Shown: one piece after another, positions 1 to 8,973 of the stretch
Position numbering within the stretch: the stretch's first letter is position 1
Layout of the letters: every line of letters starts with the position of its first letter
Assembly: GCA_021820845.1 (NCBI GenBank)
Contig: JAKADC010000012.1
Coordinates: forward strand, 1 to 64,000
DNA: 64,000 nucleotides
Direction: 5' to 3'
Source of the DNA: Pseudomonadota bacterium
Lineage (GTDB): Bacteria; Pseudomonadota; Gammaproteobacteria; Burkholderiales; Thiobacillaceae
The notes under the pieces: generated by a model
The model's database searches: none
The model's input: only the letters and a program-made list of their open reading frames with translations
Told to the model about the DNA's origin: nothing
Translations under genes and position numbers: made by a program

Positions 1-173
1 TCGCGGTCTCTTCCAGAGAACTCGCCTGCTCTTCGGTGCGGCTCGACAGGTCCAGGTTGCCCGCCGCGATCTCCCGCGAGGCAACGGCTACGGTGTCGGT
101 GCCGGTGCGAACCTGCGCAACGACCTTCACCAGGTTGCCGTTCATGTCCTGCAGCGCCTGCAGCAGGCGGCCA
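1..173 (-). repeat. Paralogous repeat in chemoreceptor genes, copy A
   Basis: This segment aligns base for base with 1797-1969 in the neighbouring receptor gene, with only about ten mismatches and an exact match over the first 48 bases or so. It encodes the HAMP exit and the first methylation helix. The similarity probably continues past the left edge. Confidence 0.85.
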
Positions 174-928
174 AGCTCGTCGTGCGAGCGCACCTCGACG
201 GTCTGGGTGAGATCCCCGGCCGCAACGCTCTCGGCCAGCCGCAGCGCCTCGTTCAGCGAACGTGAAATCGAGCGGATCAGCCAGAAGCCGATCAATCCGG
301 CCAGCGCAACGCCGAACGCGATCGCCGCGACGGAAATATCGCGTACCCACGCAAAACGCGCCTGCGCCGCTTCGTATTCACGCTTGGCCGCGTTCTGCTC
401 AAAGGTGCTCAACGCCTCCATGCTCGTTTGCACGGCGGGGTAATTCTGGCTCAGCGGTCCCTGCAGCAGTTCGCTCGCCTGCTGGAAATCGTGCGCGTGC
501 AGGGCCGCCAGCGCGGGCACCATGCCCGACCGGCCGTAGTGCCGGCGGCTCGCGTCGAAGGCATCGGCAAGCTTCTTTTCCTCGGGCGCCAGCGCCGGCC
601 TTGCGAGATAGGCCTTCCAGAGCACCTCGATTTCCTTGATCGTGTTGCCCGCCTCGTCGACCTTCTTGTCGACCGTCGAGACGTCGTCGGGAAAGGCCGA
701 AAGCTGGCCCGCGGTGACCTCGGACAGCGTGATCTGGTTCTGGTTGACCAGCATGGAGATGCGAGCCAACTGCCCCAGGGCGACCATCCTGTCCTGATAG
801 ACCGCCTTGAGGGCGCCGTTGGTCGAACTCAGGCTGGTCAGACCGAGCGCGCCGATGCCGACCAGCCCCATGGACAGAAAGCCGATCACGAAGATCAGAC
901 GCGATTTGATGCTCAGATTCGCCAACAT
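1..928 (-). CDS. Methyl-accepting chemotaxis protein, C-terminus beyond the left edge
   Basis: This is a transmembrane chemoreceptor that signals to CheA through CheW. It starts at ATG 928, preceded by a GGAG-type ribosome site (GAGAGGAGAGACTC), and 309 codons are visible before the window edge. A first membrane helix lies at about residues 10-30, followed by a periplasmic four-helix-bundle sensor. A second membrane helix lies near residues 190-210, then a HAMP domain (with the segment AGDLTQTVEV) and the beginning of the methylated signalling helix ([15 protein letters not shown]). The gene is the last visible member of the chemotaxis cluster and follows a paralogous receptor after 74 bases. 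Its visible signalling segment is nearly identical in DNA to that paralogue. The ligand cannot be inferred. Confidence 0.93.
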   Translation of the reverse strand, partial: MLANLSIKSRLIFVIGFLSMGLVGIGALGLTSLSSTNGALKAVYQDRMVALGQLARISMLVNQNQITLSEVTAGQLSAFPDDVSTVDKKVDEAGNTIKEIEVLWKAYLARPALAPEEKKLADAFDASRRHYGRSGMVPALAALHAHDFQQASELLQGPLSQNYPAVQTSMEALSTFEQNAAKREYEAAQARFAWVRDISVAAIAFGVALAGLIGFWLIRSISRSLNEALRLAESVAAGDLTQTVEVRSHDELGRLLQALQDMNGNLVKVVAQVRTGTDTVAVASREIAAGNLDLSSRTEEQASSLEETA

Positions 929-1002
929 GAGTCTCTCCTCTCAATGCCCCGCCGCGCTGCGGCGGCGGACTTTTTCTCTCCGTACGTCCCGCGATGCCGC
1001 GC

Positions 1003-2703
1003 TCAGAACGCTTCCCACTCGTCCCCGCCGCCGGCCACCGCGAGCTTCTTCGGGCGCGGGACCGCCCTGACCGGGACCGGCCTCGCGTCCTTGCGAACCG
1101 CCGGCGTCGCCGCGGCGACGTCCTTCAACGATGCAACCTCGACCGGCCGCACGGCGCCGCTGTCGAGCCTGAACACGCTGACCGCCTCGGCGAGTTTGGC
1201 CGCCTGCTCCTGCAGGCTCTCGGCCGCCGCCGCCGCTTCCTCGACCAGCGAGGCGTTCTGCTGCGTCACTTCGTCCATCTGCGCGACCGCCTGGTTGACC
1301 TGCTCGATGCCGGAACTCTGCTCCTGGCTCGCCGCCGCAATCTCGCTCATGATGTCGGTCACCCGCTTGACCGAGGTGACGATGTCGTCCATGGTCTTGC
1401 CGGCTTCGTCGACGAGCTTGCCGCCGGTCTCGACCTTGTGGACGGAGTCCTCGATGAGGGTCTTGATCTCCTTGGCGGCACCGGCGCTGCGCTGGGCGAG
1501 GTTCCTCACTTCGGAGGCGACGACGGCGAAGCCGCGTCCCTGTTCGCCGGCGCGCGCGGCTTCGACCGCGGCGTTGAGCGCAAGGATGTTGGTCTGGAAG
1601 GCGATGCCGTCGATGACGCCGATGATGTCGGCGATCTTCCTCGAGCTGTCCTTGATGGAGGCCATGGTGTCGACGACCTGGCCGACGACCTGGCCGCCCT
1701 TGGCGGCGACTTCGGCGGTGGAGACGACGAGCTGGTTGGCCTGACGGGCGTTCTCGGCGTTCTGCCTGACGGTGCCGGTGAGCTCTTCCATGGAGCTCGC
1801 GGTCTCTTCCAGAGAACTCGCCTGCTCTTCGGTGCGGCTCGACAGATCCAGGTTGCCCGCCGCAATCTCCCGCGAGGCAACGGCTACGGTGTCGGTGCCG
1901 GTCCGCACCTGCGCAACCACCTTCGCCAGGTTGCCGTTCATGTCCTTCAGCGCCTGCAGGAGCTGGCCGACCTCGTTGGTCGAATGAACGGTGATGCGCT
2001 GCGTCAAGTCGCCATCCGCGACGCTGCGCGCGAGGCCAACCGCTGCGTTCAGCGGCCCCGTGATCGCGCGGATCAGGATGAAGCCGAACCAGGCGATCAC
2101 CGCGAGGCCGAGCGCCACGCCGACGACGGCGAAGTTGCGGATGGCGGCGCTGCGGTCGCGTGCCTGCTCGTATTCCTGCTTCGCCATCGCGAGCTGGAGA
2201 CGCTTGAGCGCGGTGATGTCGCCCTGGACCGGCTGGTAAAGCGGGCGGACCTTCTCCGTCAGGAGGCGTCGGGCCGCTTCGATGTCGTTGCCGCGCAGGG
2301 CCGCGACCATCGGATTCAGGCCCTCGGCCACGAAGGCGTTGCGGTCGGCGGCGAATTTTTCGGCGAGTGCCTTTTCCTCCGGCACGAAATGGGCCGTCAT
2401 GTAGGCATCCAGCAATTGGCTGACTTCCGCCCGGTTCTGCTCGACTTCGGCGATCCGCCGGGCGATGAACTGGGGATCGGGGTCGGCCACCGCTGCGGTG
2501 ACGGCGGCCTGGTTTTTCAGCACGAGCGACTGGATCGACGCGAGCTGCCCAAGCGGCACCGTGCGGTCCTCGTAGACGGTTTTGACGTCCTTGCCGTTCT
2601 CGCTGATTCCGTACAGGCCGAGCGCGGCGCCGCCGAGCAGCGCGCCCGACATGAAGAGCAGCATGAAAACCAGCCGTGCCTTGATGGTCATGTTCCGAAG
2701 CAT
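1003..2703 (-). CDS. Methyl-accepting chemotaxis protein
   Basis: A 566-residue chemoreceptor. A membrane helix at about 10-32 is followed by a periplasmic four-helix-bundle sensor. A second helix lies at about 191-212, then a HAMP domain to about residue 265 and the cytoplasmic signalling domain. The signalling hairpin tip is present ([20 protein letters not shown]) and belongs to the same class as E. coli Tsr and Tar. The protein ends in EWEAF, which matches the xWxxF pentapeptide used by enterobacterial receptors to dock the methyltransferase CheR. No CheR or CheB gene is visible in the window. The start ATG 2703 has AAGGA upstream. The gene follows cheW on the same strand and is probably co-transcribed with it. 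The ligand is unknown. Confidence 0.95.
   Translation of the reverse strand: MLRNMTIKARLVFMLLFMSGALLGGAALGLYGISENGKDVKTVYEDRTVPLGQLASIQSLVLKNQAAVTAAVADPDPQFIARRIAEVEQNRAEVSQLLDAYMTAHFVPEEKALAEKFAADRNAFVAEGLNPMVAALRGNDIEAARRLLTEKVRPLYQPVQGDITALKRLQLAMAKQEYEQARDRSAAIRNFAVVGVALGLAVIAWFGFILIRAITGPLNAAVGLARSVADGDLTQRITVHSTNEVGQLLQALKDMNGNLAKVVAQVRTGTDTVAVASREIAAGNLDLSSRTEEQASSLEETASSMEELTGTVRQNAENARQANQLVVSTAEVAAKGGQVVGQVVDTMASIKDSSRKIADIIGVIDGIAFQTNILALNAAVEAARAGEQGRGFAVVASEVRNLAQRSAGAAKEIKTLIEDSVHKVETGGKLVDEAGKTMDDIVTSVKRVTDIMSEIAAASQEQSSGIEQVNQAVAQMDEVTQQNASLVEEAAAAAESLQEQAAKLAEAVSVFRLDSGAVRPVEVASLKDVAAATPAVRKDARPVPVRAVPRPKKLAVAGGGDEWEAF
1797..1969 (-). repeat. Paralogous repeat in chemoreceptor genes, copy B
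   Basis: This is the partner of the repeat at 1-173. The two receptors differ strongly in their sensor domains but almost not at all here, which fits recent duplication or gene conversion of the signalling part. Confidence 0.85.
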
Positions 2704-2749
2704 TTGAAATCCTTGAGTTATTCGTATGGGTTCGCGGGTCCTGCGGCGG

Positions 2750-3271
2750 TCATGCCGCCATGTCTTCGATCAGGCCCATTTCGGCGCTGGACATCAGCCG
2801 GTCGATGTCCACCAAGATCAGCATGCGCTCGCCGAGCGTGCCGAGGCCGATGAGGTAGTCGGTATCGAAGGCCGTCCCGATTTCGGGGGCAGGCTTGATC
2901 TGCTGCGGCGTGAGCGTCGTCACGTCGGACACGCTGTCGACGACCATGCCCACGACGCGGCCCGCGATGTTCAGGATGATCACGACGGTGAACTGGTCGT
3001 AGGTCGGGCTGCCCAGGTTGAACTTGATGCGCATGTCGACGATCGGGACGATCGTGCCGCGCAGGTTCACCACGCCCTTGATGAACTCCGGCGAGTTCGC
3101 GATGCGCGTCACCGGCTCGTAGCCGCGTATCTCCTGCACGCGCAGGATGTCGATGCCGTATTCCTCGCGCCCGAGCGTGAAGGCCAGAAACTCCTTGCCG
3201 CCGCCGTCCGCGGCGGCCTCGATGCTGGCGGGGATGTGCGTCTGGGTGGGGGCTTGGGTGGTGTACGACAT
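2750..3271 (-). CDS. cheW: Chemotaxis coupling protein CheW
   Basis: A 173-residue CheW-domain protein that links chemoreceptors to the kinase CheA at the inner membrane. The family pattern is clear: [18 protein letters not shown] near the N-terminus, the segment [16 protein letters not shown], and [10 protein letters not shown] in the second half. I chose ATG 3271 because AAGGA lies seven bases upstream. An in-frame TTG at 3286 would add five residues but has no ribosome site. The gene lies 22 bases after cheA and ahead of two receptor genes, as expected for one chemotaxis transcription unit. Confidence 0.96.
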   Translation of the reverse strand: MSYTTQAPTQTHIPASIEAAADGGGKEFLAFTLGREEYGIDILRVQEIRGYEPVTRIANSPEFIKGVVNLRGTIVPIVDMRIKFNLGSPTYDQFTVVIILNIAGRVVGMVVDSVSDVTTLTPQQIKPAPEIGTAFDTDYLIGLGTLGERMLILVDIDRLMSSAEMGLIEDMAA

Positions 3272-3293
3272 CGTTCGGTCCTTCAATCTCGGC

Positions 3294-5351
3294 TTAAAAG
3301 AAAATGGGGTCGGCGTTGAGCTGGCGGCTCGAGCGCAACAAGGCGGACACGTCGAGAATCAGGGAAACCCCGCCGTCGCCCAGGATGGTGGCGCCGGAAA
3401 TGCCGGCCACCTTGCGGAAGTTCGATTCCAGGTTCTTGACCACGACCTGCTGCTGCCCGACGAGGCTGTCGACGAGCAGCGCCGCCTTCTTGCCGTCGGT
3501 CTCCAGGATGACGGTGATGCCCTGCGACGGGTCCTCGAAACGCGGCTCGATCGCGAAGATCTGGTGCAGCGGAATCAGCGGCAGGTACTCCTCGCGCACC
3601 TTGACCACCTTGCCCTGGCCCGCGACTTCCTTGACGTCCACCGCCGCCGGCTGCAGCGATTCGACGACGTAGCCCAGCGGCAGGATGTAGATCTCCTCGC
3701 CGACCTTGACCGACATGCCGTCGAGGATCGCCAGCGTGAGCGGCAGCGAAATGGCGATCGTGGTGCCGGCGCCCGGAGCCGACCGGATGTCGACCGTGCC
3801 GCCCATCGCGGTGATGTTGCGCTTGACCACGTCCATGCCGACGCCGCGCCCGGAGACGTCGGTCACCACGTCCGCCGTGGAGAAGCCCGGCGCGAAAATG
3901 AGCTGCCAGACGTCGCCGTCGGGCATGCCGTCGGATACCGGCAGGCCTTGCTGCCGGGCCTTGGCGAGGATCTTGTCGCGGTTCAGCCCGCCGCCGTCGT
4001 CGCTCACCTCGATCACGATGTTGCCGCCCTGGTGCGCCGCCGACAGGGTGAGCCTGCCGGTTTCGCTCTTGCTGGCGTCGCGGCGCTTCTCGGGTGGTTC
4101 GATGCCGTGGTCGACGCTGTTGCGCACCAGATGCGTGAGCGGATCGACGATGCGCTCGATCAGGCCCTTGTCGAGTTCGGTCGCGGCGCCGCGCGTGACG
4201 AACTCGACCTTCTTGCCGAGCTTGGCAGCGAGGTCGCGCACCATCCGCGGAAAGCGCGAGAACACGTAGTCCATCGGCATCATGCGGATCGACATCACGG
4301 CTTCCTGCAGGTCGCGGGTGTTGCGCGCGAGCTGGCTCGCGCTGTCGAGCAGGCGCTCGTGGACGATCGGATCGAGGGCGTTGATGCGCTGCTCGATCAT
4401 GGCCTGGGTGATGACCAGTTCGCCGACCAGATTGATCAGCTGGTCGACCTTTTCGACGCCGACGCGGATCGAGGACGATTCGTGATTTGCGCCTTCCCGA
4501 TCGGTAGCCCGGCGGCCCGGATTGCCGTTGTCTGCAACAGGCCCGGCGGCCGGCGCCGGCTCGTCCGCGGCGGGCGTCGCCGGGGTCGCTTTTTCCGGTT
4601 CGAAGAGCCCGTAGCCCGGGTCGCCGTCGGGCCGCGACACGGCCTCGGCGGGCGCCTGCGCCGCTGCGCCCGGCGCGTCATGCGTGATCCTGAGGTCGTC
4701 GGGATCGAGCACGAACGCGCAGATTGCGACGATGGTGTCCTGGGTCTCGCTGGTGGTCAGCGTGAACGCGGCACGCTGGTCGGCCAGCGTTTCCTGCGCG
4801 ATCATGCCGAGCAGGCCGAGTTCGGCCGCGAGCGCGTCGACGTCCTTGCGGGGCACGTCCGGCAGTTCGATGCGGAAACGATAATTGCCGTCCGCGTCGG
4901 CGACGGGGGCCGGCGACGGGTCGGGTGCCGCGGCGGGCGCGGGAACGGCAGCGTCCGCCGCGACGCCCTGCGACAAGGCCTTCAGCCGCCGGCACACGCT
5001 GTCGACCGCGTCCTGGTCGACGCTCGAACCGCGGTGATGGCCGTCCATCTGCATCGTGAGAACGTCCTTCGCCACGAGGAAGACATCGACGTGCTCCGGG
5101 GTGAGCGCCATCTCGCCCTTGCGGATGCGGTCGAGCAGCGACTCCAGCATGTGCGTGACTTCGGTGATGTCGTTGAACGCGAAGGTCGCGGCGCCGCCCT
5201 TGATCGAATGCGCGGCGCGGAAGATCGCGTTGAGGTCCTCGCCGTCCGGCGCGGACACGTCGAGCGCCAGCAGGAGCTTTTCCATCTCGGCGAGCAGCTC
5301 GTCCGCCTCGTCGAAAAACACCTGGTAGAACTGGCCCATGTCAATTGTCAT
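3294..5351 (-). CDS. cheA: Chemotaxis histidine kinase CheA
   Basis: A 685-residue cytoplasmic kinase that autophosphorylates and passes phosphate to CheY. The N-terminal HPt domain carries the phosphorylated histidine at residue 48 in [13 protein letters not shown] linker rich in Ala and Pro and a small alpha/beta segment (about 165-230, possibly the response-regulator docking domain) follow. The dimerisation helices begin near [17 protein letters not shown]. The ATPase domain shows the N box ([17 protein letters not shown]), the G1 box (EVSDDGGGL) and the G2 box ([12 protein letters not shown]). A CheW-like regulatory domain ends the protein. ATG 5351 follows a GGAG site. It sits between cheY and cheW. 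Confidence 0.97.
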   Translation of the reverse strand: MTIDMGQFYQVFFDEADELLAEMEKLLLALDVSAPDGEDLNAIFRAAHSIKGGAATFAFNDITEVTHMLESLLDRIRKGEMALTPEHVDVFLVAKDVLTMQMDGHHRGSSVDQDAVDSVCRRLKALSQGVAADAAVPAPAAAPDPSPAPVADADGNYRFRIELPDVPRKDVDALAAELGLLGMIAQETLADQRAAFTLTTSETQDTIVAICAFVLDPDDLRITHDAPGAAAQAPAEAVSRPDGDPGYGLFEPEKATPATPAADEPAPAAGPVADNGNPGRRATDREGANHESSSIRVGVEKVDQLINLVGELVITQAMIEQRINALDPIVHERLLDSASQLARNTRDLQEAVMSIRMMPMDYVFSRFPRMVRDLAAKLGKKVEFVTRGAATELDKGLIERIVDPLTHLVRNSVDHGIEPPEKRRDASKSETGRLTLSAAHQGGNIVIEVSDDGGGLNRDKILAKARQQGLPVSDGMPDGDVWQLIFAPGFSTADVVTDVSGRGVGMDVVKRNITAMGGTVDIRSAPGAGTTIAISLPLTLAILDGMSVKVGEEIYILPLGYVVESLQPAAVDVKEVAGQGKVVKVREEYLPLIPLHQIFAIEPRFEDPSQGITVILETDGKKAALLVDSLVGQQQVVVKNLESNFRKVAGISGATILGDGGVSLILDVSALLRSSRQLNADPIFF

Positions 5352-5395
5352 GTCTGAACTCCGTCATCTCGCGCTTACGTCCGATCGCCGCATCG

Positions 5396-5761
5396 TCAGC
5401 CGATCAGTTTCTTCACCACCTCGGTCAGCCGTGCCGGGTCGAACGGCTTGACCAGCCAGCCGCTGGCGCCCGCCGCGCGGCCCATCGCCTTGATGTCGTC
5501 GCCCGATTCGGTGGTCAGCATCAGGATCGGCACGCGCTGATAGCCCTTCATGGCGCGCAGTGCCCGGATCAGGCTGAGCCCGTCCATGCCCGGCATGTTC
5601 TGGTCGGTCAGCACCAGATCGACAGCCTGCTGCCGGGCCTTGTTGAGGCCGTCCTCGCCGTCGACAGCCTCGATCACGCCGTAGCCGGCCGCCTTCAGGC
5701 TGTAGGAGAGCATCTGGCGCAGCGAACCCGAGTCGTCCACTGCAAGTATCGTTTTCGTCAT
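5396..5761 (-). CDS. cheY: Chemotaxis response regulator CheY
   Basis: A single receiver domain of 121 residues with no output domain. When phosphorylated, such proteins bind the flagellar switch and change the direction of rotation. The acidic pair D9-D10, the phosphoacceptor D53 (in LTDQNMPGMDG), the Thr pair in MLTTES and the conserved K105 (VKPF) are all present. Two ATG codons lie in tandem. The second (5761) is better spaced from the AGGA site, and the first at 5764 would add one Met. The gene lies between the CheZ-like gene and cheA. Confidence 0.95.
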   Translation of the reverse strand: MTKTILAVDDSGSLRQMLSYSLKAAGYGVIEAVDGEDGLNKARQQAVDLVLTDQNMPGMDGLSLIRALRAMKGYQRVPILMLTTESGDDIKAMGRAAGASGWLVKPFDPARLTEVVKKLIG

Positions 5762-5794
5762 CATTGTTCCTGCTGCGTTCGTTGGTACCCGTTC

Positions 5795-6352
5795 TCAAAA
5801 CAGTTCGATGTCGCCGCTTTCCATGTGGCGCTGGTTGACCGCGCTGCGCACGGTCGCGCCGGGTTCGGCGCGGCGGACGCCGGTCCCCTCGCCGATCCGG
5901 CCCGGCGCGGCCGGGATCGCGTCGCCGGCCGGCTCCGGCGCGCCGTTCGCGCCGTCGGCGCCGAGCGCGCCGAATACGTCGCGCAGCCCCGCCAGGTGCT
6001 GCACCATCCGGCCGATCAGCTGGCTCGTCATGTCCTGGAACTGCAGCCCGGTGACGGCCGCGCCGACGTGCCGGCCGATCTCCTCGCGCAGCGCGTCGAC
6101 GCGCTCGGCGCGTGCAGGTTCTTCCGCCGCGGTGTCGCTTAGCAGTTCATGCTGCTGGTCGATCGCGCGATGGATCGCCATGAAGCTGCCGCACAGCTTC
6201 TTGATCGCCTCGTTCAGCAAGGCGTCCATCTGCACCAGGTCGCGCTCGACCTCGGCCAGATGGTGGACGCACACGCCCGACAGCAGATGCCGGACCTGGG
6301 CGGGGCTTGCGTCGTCCGGGCGGGGGGGGCGGGACATCATGAGCGCGCTCAC
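5795..6352 (-). CDS. CheZ-like chemotaxis protein, putative CheY-P phosphatase
   Basis: A 185-residue protein that is mostly helical. The segment LQFQDMTSQLIGRM (residues 103-116) matches the catalytic helix of CheZ. In CheZ an Asp and, four residues later, a Gln promote dephosphorylation of CheY; here these would be D107 and Q111. The C-terminus ends in GDIELF, which could serve as a short CheY-docking tail like that of CheZ, though it is not the classical sequence. The GTG start at 6352 overlaps the flgL stop as GTGA, suggesting translational coupling. ATG codons at 6340 and 6337 are alternatives. Its place next to cheY supports the role. The enzymatic function is inferred from the motif and position only. 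Confidence 0.7.
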   Translation of the reverse strand: MSALMMSRPPRPDDASPAQVRHLLSGVCVHHLAEVERDLVQMDALLNEAIKKLCGSFMAIHRAIDQQHELLSDTAAEEPARAERVDALREEIGRHVGAAVTGLQFQDMTSQLIGRMVQHLAGLRDVFGALGADGANGAPEPAGDAIPAAPGRIGEGTGVRRAEPGATVRSAVNQRHMESGDIELF

Positions 6353-7248
6353 AGCAGCTTGAAGAGCGACAGGCCGGAGACCTGGACGAAGGATTTCTGC
6401 GCGGCCTCGAGCGTCGTTTGCTGCTTCGACAGATCGGTCAGCGCCTTGGCGTAGTCGAGGTCCTGCAGGTCGGACAGCGTCTGGCTGTACTGGAGATTCC
6501 TGTCGGCGCCCGCGCTGTCGAGCGCATCGAGTTCCTGCATGCGCGAACCGACCGACGCGCGCACCGAGGACACGTTGTCCAGGGCCAGCACCAGATTGTT
6601 GTCGGCGGTTGCGAGCGCGGCGCTCAAGCCTGTGGTTCCCGGCGTGTTCAGCTGCGTGATGAGGTCGCTCAGCGTCTTGAACATGTCCTGGCCGCCGCCC
6701 TGGAACACGGCCGGCCCCGTGCTGCTGACCGCCATCTGGCGCGAGGAATCGACCTGGATCAGGCGCTGTCCCGGGTCGCCCTGATACGTGGCGCCGGTGG
6801 CGGTCTGGACGAACGGCGGCGTGGCGGTCTGGAAGCCCGAAAACAGGTAGTTGTTCTGCCCGTCGCGGGTGTTGGCGAGCCCGACGAGCTGATCGAGATC
6901 GCTCTGCAGCGCGGTCGCGATGGCCGCGCGCGCGCTGTCGTCCAGCGTGCCGTTGCCTGCCGAGATCGCCGTCGTCTTCACGTTCTGCAGCAGCTCGGTC
7001 ACGCTCGCCAGGGTGCCGTCCACCATCGCGAGCGAATCCTTCGCGTAGCCGCGGTTGGCGCCGTACTGGGCATTGAGCGCTTGCGACTGCGTCACCTCGA
7101 GCGCGCGCGCCGCGGCGACCGGATCGTCCGACGGCGTGAGAATGCGGCGCCCGGTCGCGACCTGCTGCTGCGTCTTGTACAGGCTCGATTGCAGCTCGCC
7201 GATGCGGGCGGCGCCGGAGTCGAACAGGGTCTGGGTGCTGATGCGCAT
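6349..7248 (-). CDS. flgL: Flagellar hook-filament junction protein FlgL (HAP3)
   Basis: A 299-residue hook-associated protein that joins the hook to the filament and is related to flagellin. The N-terminus (MRISTQTLFDSGAARIGELQ) and the segment ATGRRILTPSDDPVAAARAL are typical of the family, as is the coiled C-terminal helix ending in LSLFKLL. It follows flgK after seven bases and is probably expressed from the FliA-type promoter in front of flgK. Confidence 0.97.
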   Translation of the reverse strand: MRISTQTLFDSGAARIGELQSSLYKTQQQVATGRRILTPSDDPVAAARALEVTQSQALNAQYGANRGYAKDSLAMVDGTLASVTELLQNVKTTAISAGNGTLDDSARAAIATALQSDLDQLVGLANTRDGQNNYLFSGFQTATPPFVQTATGATYQGDPGQRLIQVDSSRQMAVSSTGPAVFQGGGQDMFKTLSDLITQLNTPGTTGLSAALATADNNLVLALDNVSSVRASVGSRMQELDALDSAGADRNLQYSQTLSDLQDLDYAKALTDLSKQQTTLEAAQKSFVQVSGLSLFKLL

Positions 7249-7255
7249 GATGTCT

Positions 7256-8896
7256 TTACCGTCCGATCGAGAGCAGCACGTCGAACAACTGGCTGGCGAT
7301 CTGCATGACCTTGCCGGCCGCCTGGTAGGCCTGCTGGTAGCGCAGCAGATTGGCGGCCTCTTCGTCGAGGTTGACGCCCGACGCGCTCTGCACCGACTGC
7401 GTGGCCTGGGAAAGCAGATTGCCGGCCGCGCTGCTCGTCACCTCGAGTTCGCGCGTCTTGTTGCCGATCTCGCCGACGAACTGCGCATACGCGCCCTGGA
7501 AGCTGGTGGTGCCGTTGCCCAGCGTGTTGGCGGTCTGCAGCGCGCCCAGCGCCAGCGCGTTGCGGCCGTCGCCGACACCGCCGCCCGGCTCCGCCGCTGC
7601 CAGCAGAGCGGGATCGCCGATCGCCACGCCGATGCCCGACGCGCCGTTGGCGGTGGGGCGAACGAGGAAGCTGTCGCCCGCGGCCGGCGTGCCGGACACG
7701 TCGACGGTGATGCCGTCCACCGTCTGCGGAAGCGCGCCGGGCGCGAAGCTCGTCGCGGTGTTGTCGGAGAGCCGGGTGAGCGTGTAGTTGCTGCCGTCGA
7801 ACGCGAGCCGGTAGTCGCTCGTGGTCAGCGCGCCGGCGTCGCTCACGCCGGCGGTCGCCGTGGCCGAGCCGGCGTTGGCCGCATTCGCGTAAACGGCCGG
7901 CGAAGCCAGCGTGAACAGGTCGCCGCCGGGATTGCCGTTCAGGTCCAGCCCCAGCCGGTGCTGCGCGTTGACGCTGCTGGCCAGCCCGATCGCCACGCGG
8001 CCGAGCGCGTTCTGCGCCGGCTCGAGCGTCTTGCTGCGGAATTCGAGCAGCCCGCCGAGGTTGCCGCCGGCGAGGCTCGTGTCGCCGATGAGGGCGGTGC
8101 TGCCGTTGTTGGCGCGGTAGGCGACGGCGATTTTCGTGGGATCGGCGGGCGAGGCCTGCGTGACGAGCGCCGAGGTCGTCGCCCCCATCACCAGCGGCTG
8201 GCCGTTGCCGATGAACACGTTGTAGGCGCCGTCGTCCTGCTTGACGACCGTCGCCTTGATCTCCTTGTTCAGATCGAGCACGAGCTGGTCGCGCTGGTCG
8301 AGCAGGTCGTTCGCCGGCTGGCCCGTCGCGCGCTGCGCCTTGCCGATCGCGTCATTCAGGTGCGCGATCTGCTGGGCATAGCTGTTGATGGCGCCGACGC
8401 TCGAGCGGATCTGGCTGTCGACGCCCTGCCCCATCTCATCGAGCTGGCCGGCCATGCCCTGGAAGCGCGCGGCGAGCGTCTCGGCCGACGACAGGACCGC
8501 CTGGCGAGCGGGAACGTTCGACGGATTCGAGGCCATGGTCTGAATCCCGCTGAAGAATCCCTGCAGGGACGGCGACAGGCCGGACGTCGAATCGGCCAGC
8601 ATGTTGTCGATCTGCTTGATCTGCGCGTAGTAGGTGTCGAGGCTGCTTTTCGAAGCCTGGGCGGACTGCATCTGCACGCCGAGATAGTCGTTGTAGACGC
8701 GCCGGATCGTCGTTACCTGGGTGCCCTGCCCCATGAACCCGAAGCCGAAATCCTGCGGAAGCGCGGTGCCCTGTATCGCGACCTGGCGGCTGTAGCCCGG
8801 CGTCGACGCGTTCGCGATGTTGTGGCTGGTCGTGCCGAGCCCCACCTGCGCCGCGGCGAGGGCGCTTTGACCGATACTGAGAACGTTGGTAGCCAT
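7256..8896 (-). CDS. flgK: Flagellar hook-associated protein FlgK (HAP1)
   Basis: A 546-residue structural protein that caps the hook and links it to FlgL. The N-terminal axial helix contains the signature SHNIANASTPGYSRQ shared by rod, hook and hook-associated proteins, and the C-terminal helix (EEAANLLRYQQAYQAAGKVM) is also typical. The middle, Ala- and Gly-rich part is variable in this family. The gene is preceded by a sigma-28-like promoter at 8946-8972 and by a weak ribosome site. Confidence 0.97.
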   Translation of the reverse strand: MATNVLSIGQSALAAAQVGLGTTSHNIANASTPGYSRQVAIQGTALPQDFGFGFMGQGTQVTTIRRVYNDYLGVQMQSAQASKSSLDTYYAQIKQIDNMLADSTSGLSPSLQGFFSGIQTMASNPSNVPARQAVLSSAETLAARFQGMAGQLDEMGQGVDSQIRSSVGAINSYAQQIAHLNDAIGKAQRATGQPANDLLDQRDQLVLDLNKEIKATVVKQDDGAYNVFIGNGQPLVMGATTSALVTQASPADPTKIAVAYRANNGSTALIGDTSLAGGNLGGLLEFRSKTLEPAQNALGRVAIGLASSVNAQHRLGLDLNGNPGGDLFTLASPAVYANAANAGSATATAGVSDAGALTTSDYRLAFDGSNYTLTRLSDNTATSFAPGALPQTVDGITVDVSGTPAAGDSFLVRPTANGASGIGVAIGDPALLAAAEPGGGVGDGRNALALGALQTANTLGNGTTSFQGAYAQFVGEIGNKTRELEVTSSAAGNLLSQATQSVQSASGVNLDEEAANLLRYQQAYQAAGKVMQIASQLFDVLLSIGR

Positions 8897-8945
8897 CTGT
8901 CTGGTCGCGAGGGTGGGGAACGGGATGCGGGGGTGCTTGTTGGGT

Positions 8946-8972
8946 GAATCGGCGGACCGGTTCGTTTCTTAA
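8946..8972 (-). promoter_or_regulatory. Sigma-28 (FliA) promoter for flgK-flgL
   Basis: On the minus strand TTAAGAAA (965-972) is followed after exactly 11 bases by GCCGATTC (946-953). The FliA consensus is TAAAGTTT, 11 bases, GCCGATAA. The -10 element matches at six of eight positions, including GCCGAT. It sits just downstream of the flgJ stop and about 50 bases before the flgK ATG. This fits the late-gene status of flgK and flgL in other flagellar systems. Confidence 0.65.
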
Positions 8973-8973
8973 G

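Noticed and set aside
949-965. Hairpin CCGCCGC-GCT-GCGGCGG between the two receptor genes, with T residues on the plus-strand side
   Set aside because: It points the wrong way to end the upstream receptor transcript, and no plus-strand gene precedes it. GC-rich chance pairing is likely.
3147-5357. A 736-codon plus-strand open frame
   Set aside because: It is the complement of cheA. The translation has no recognisable domain, and the cheA strand has all kinase boxes.
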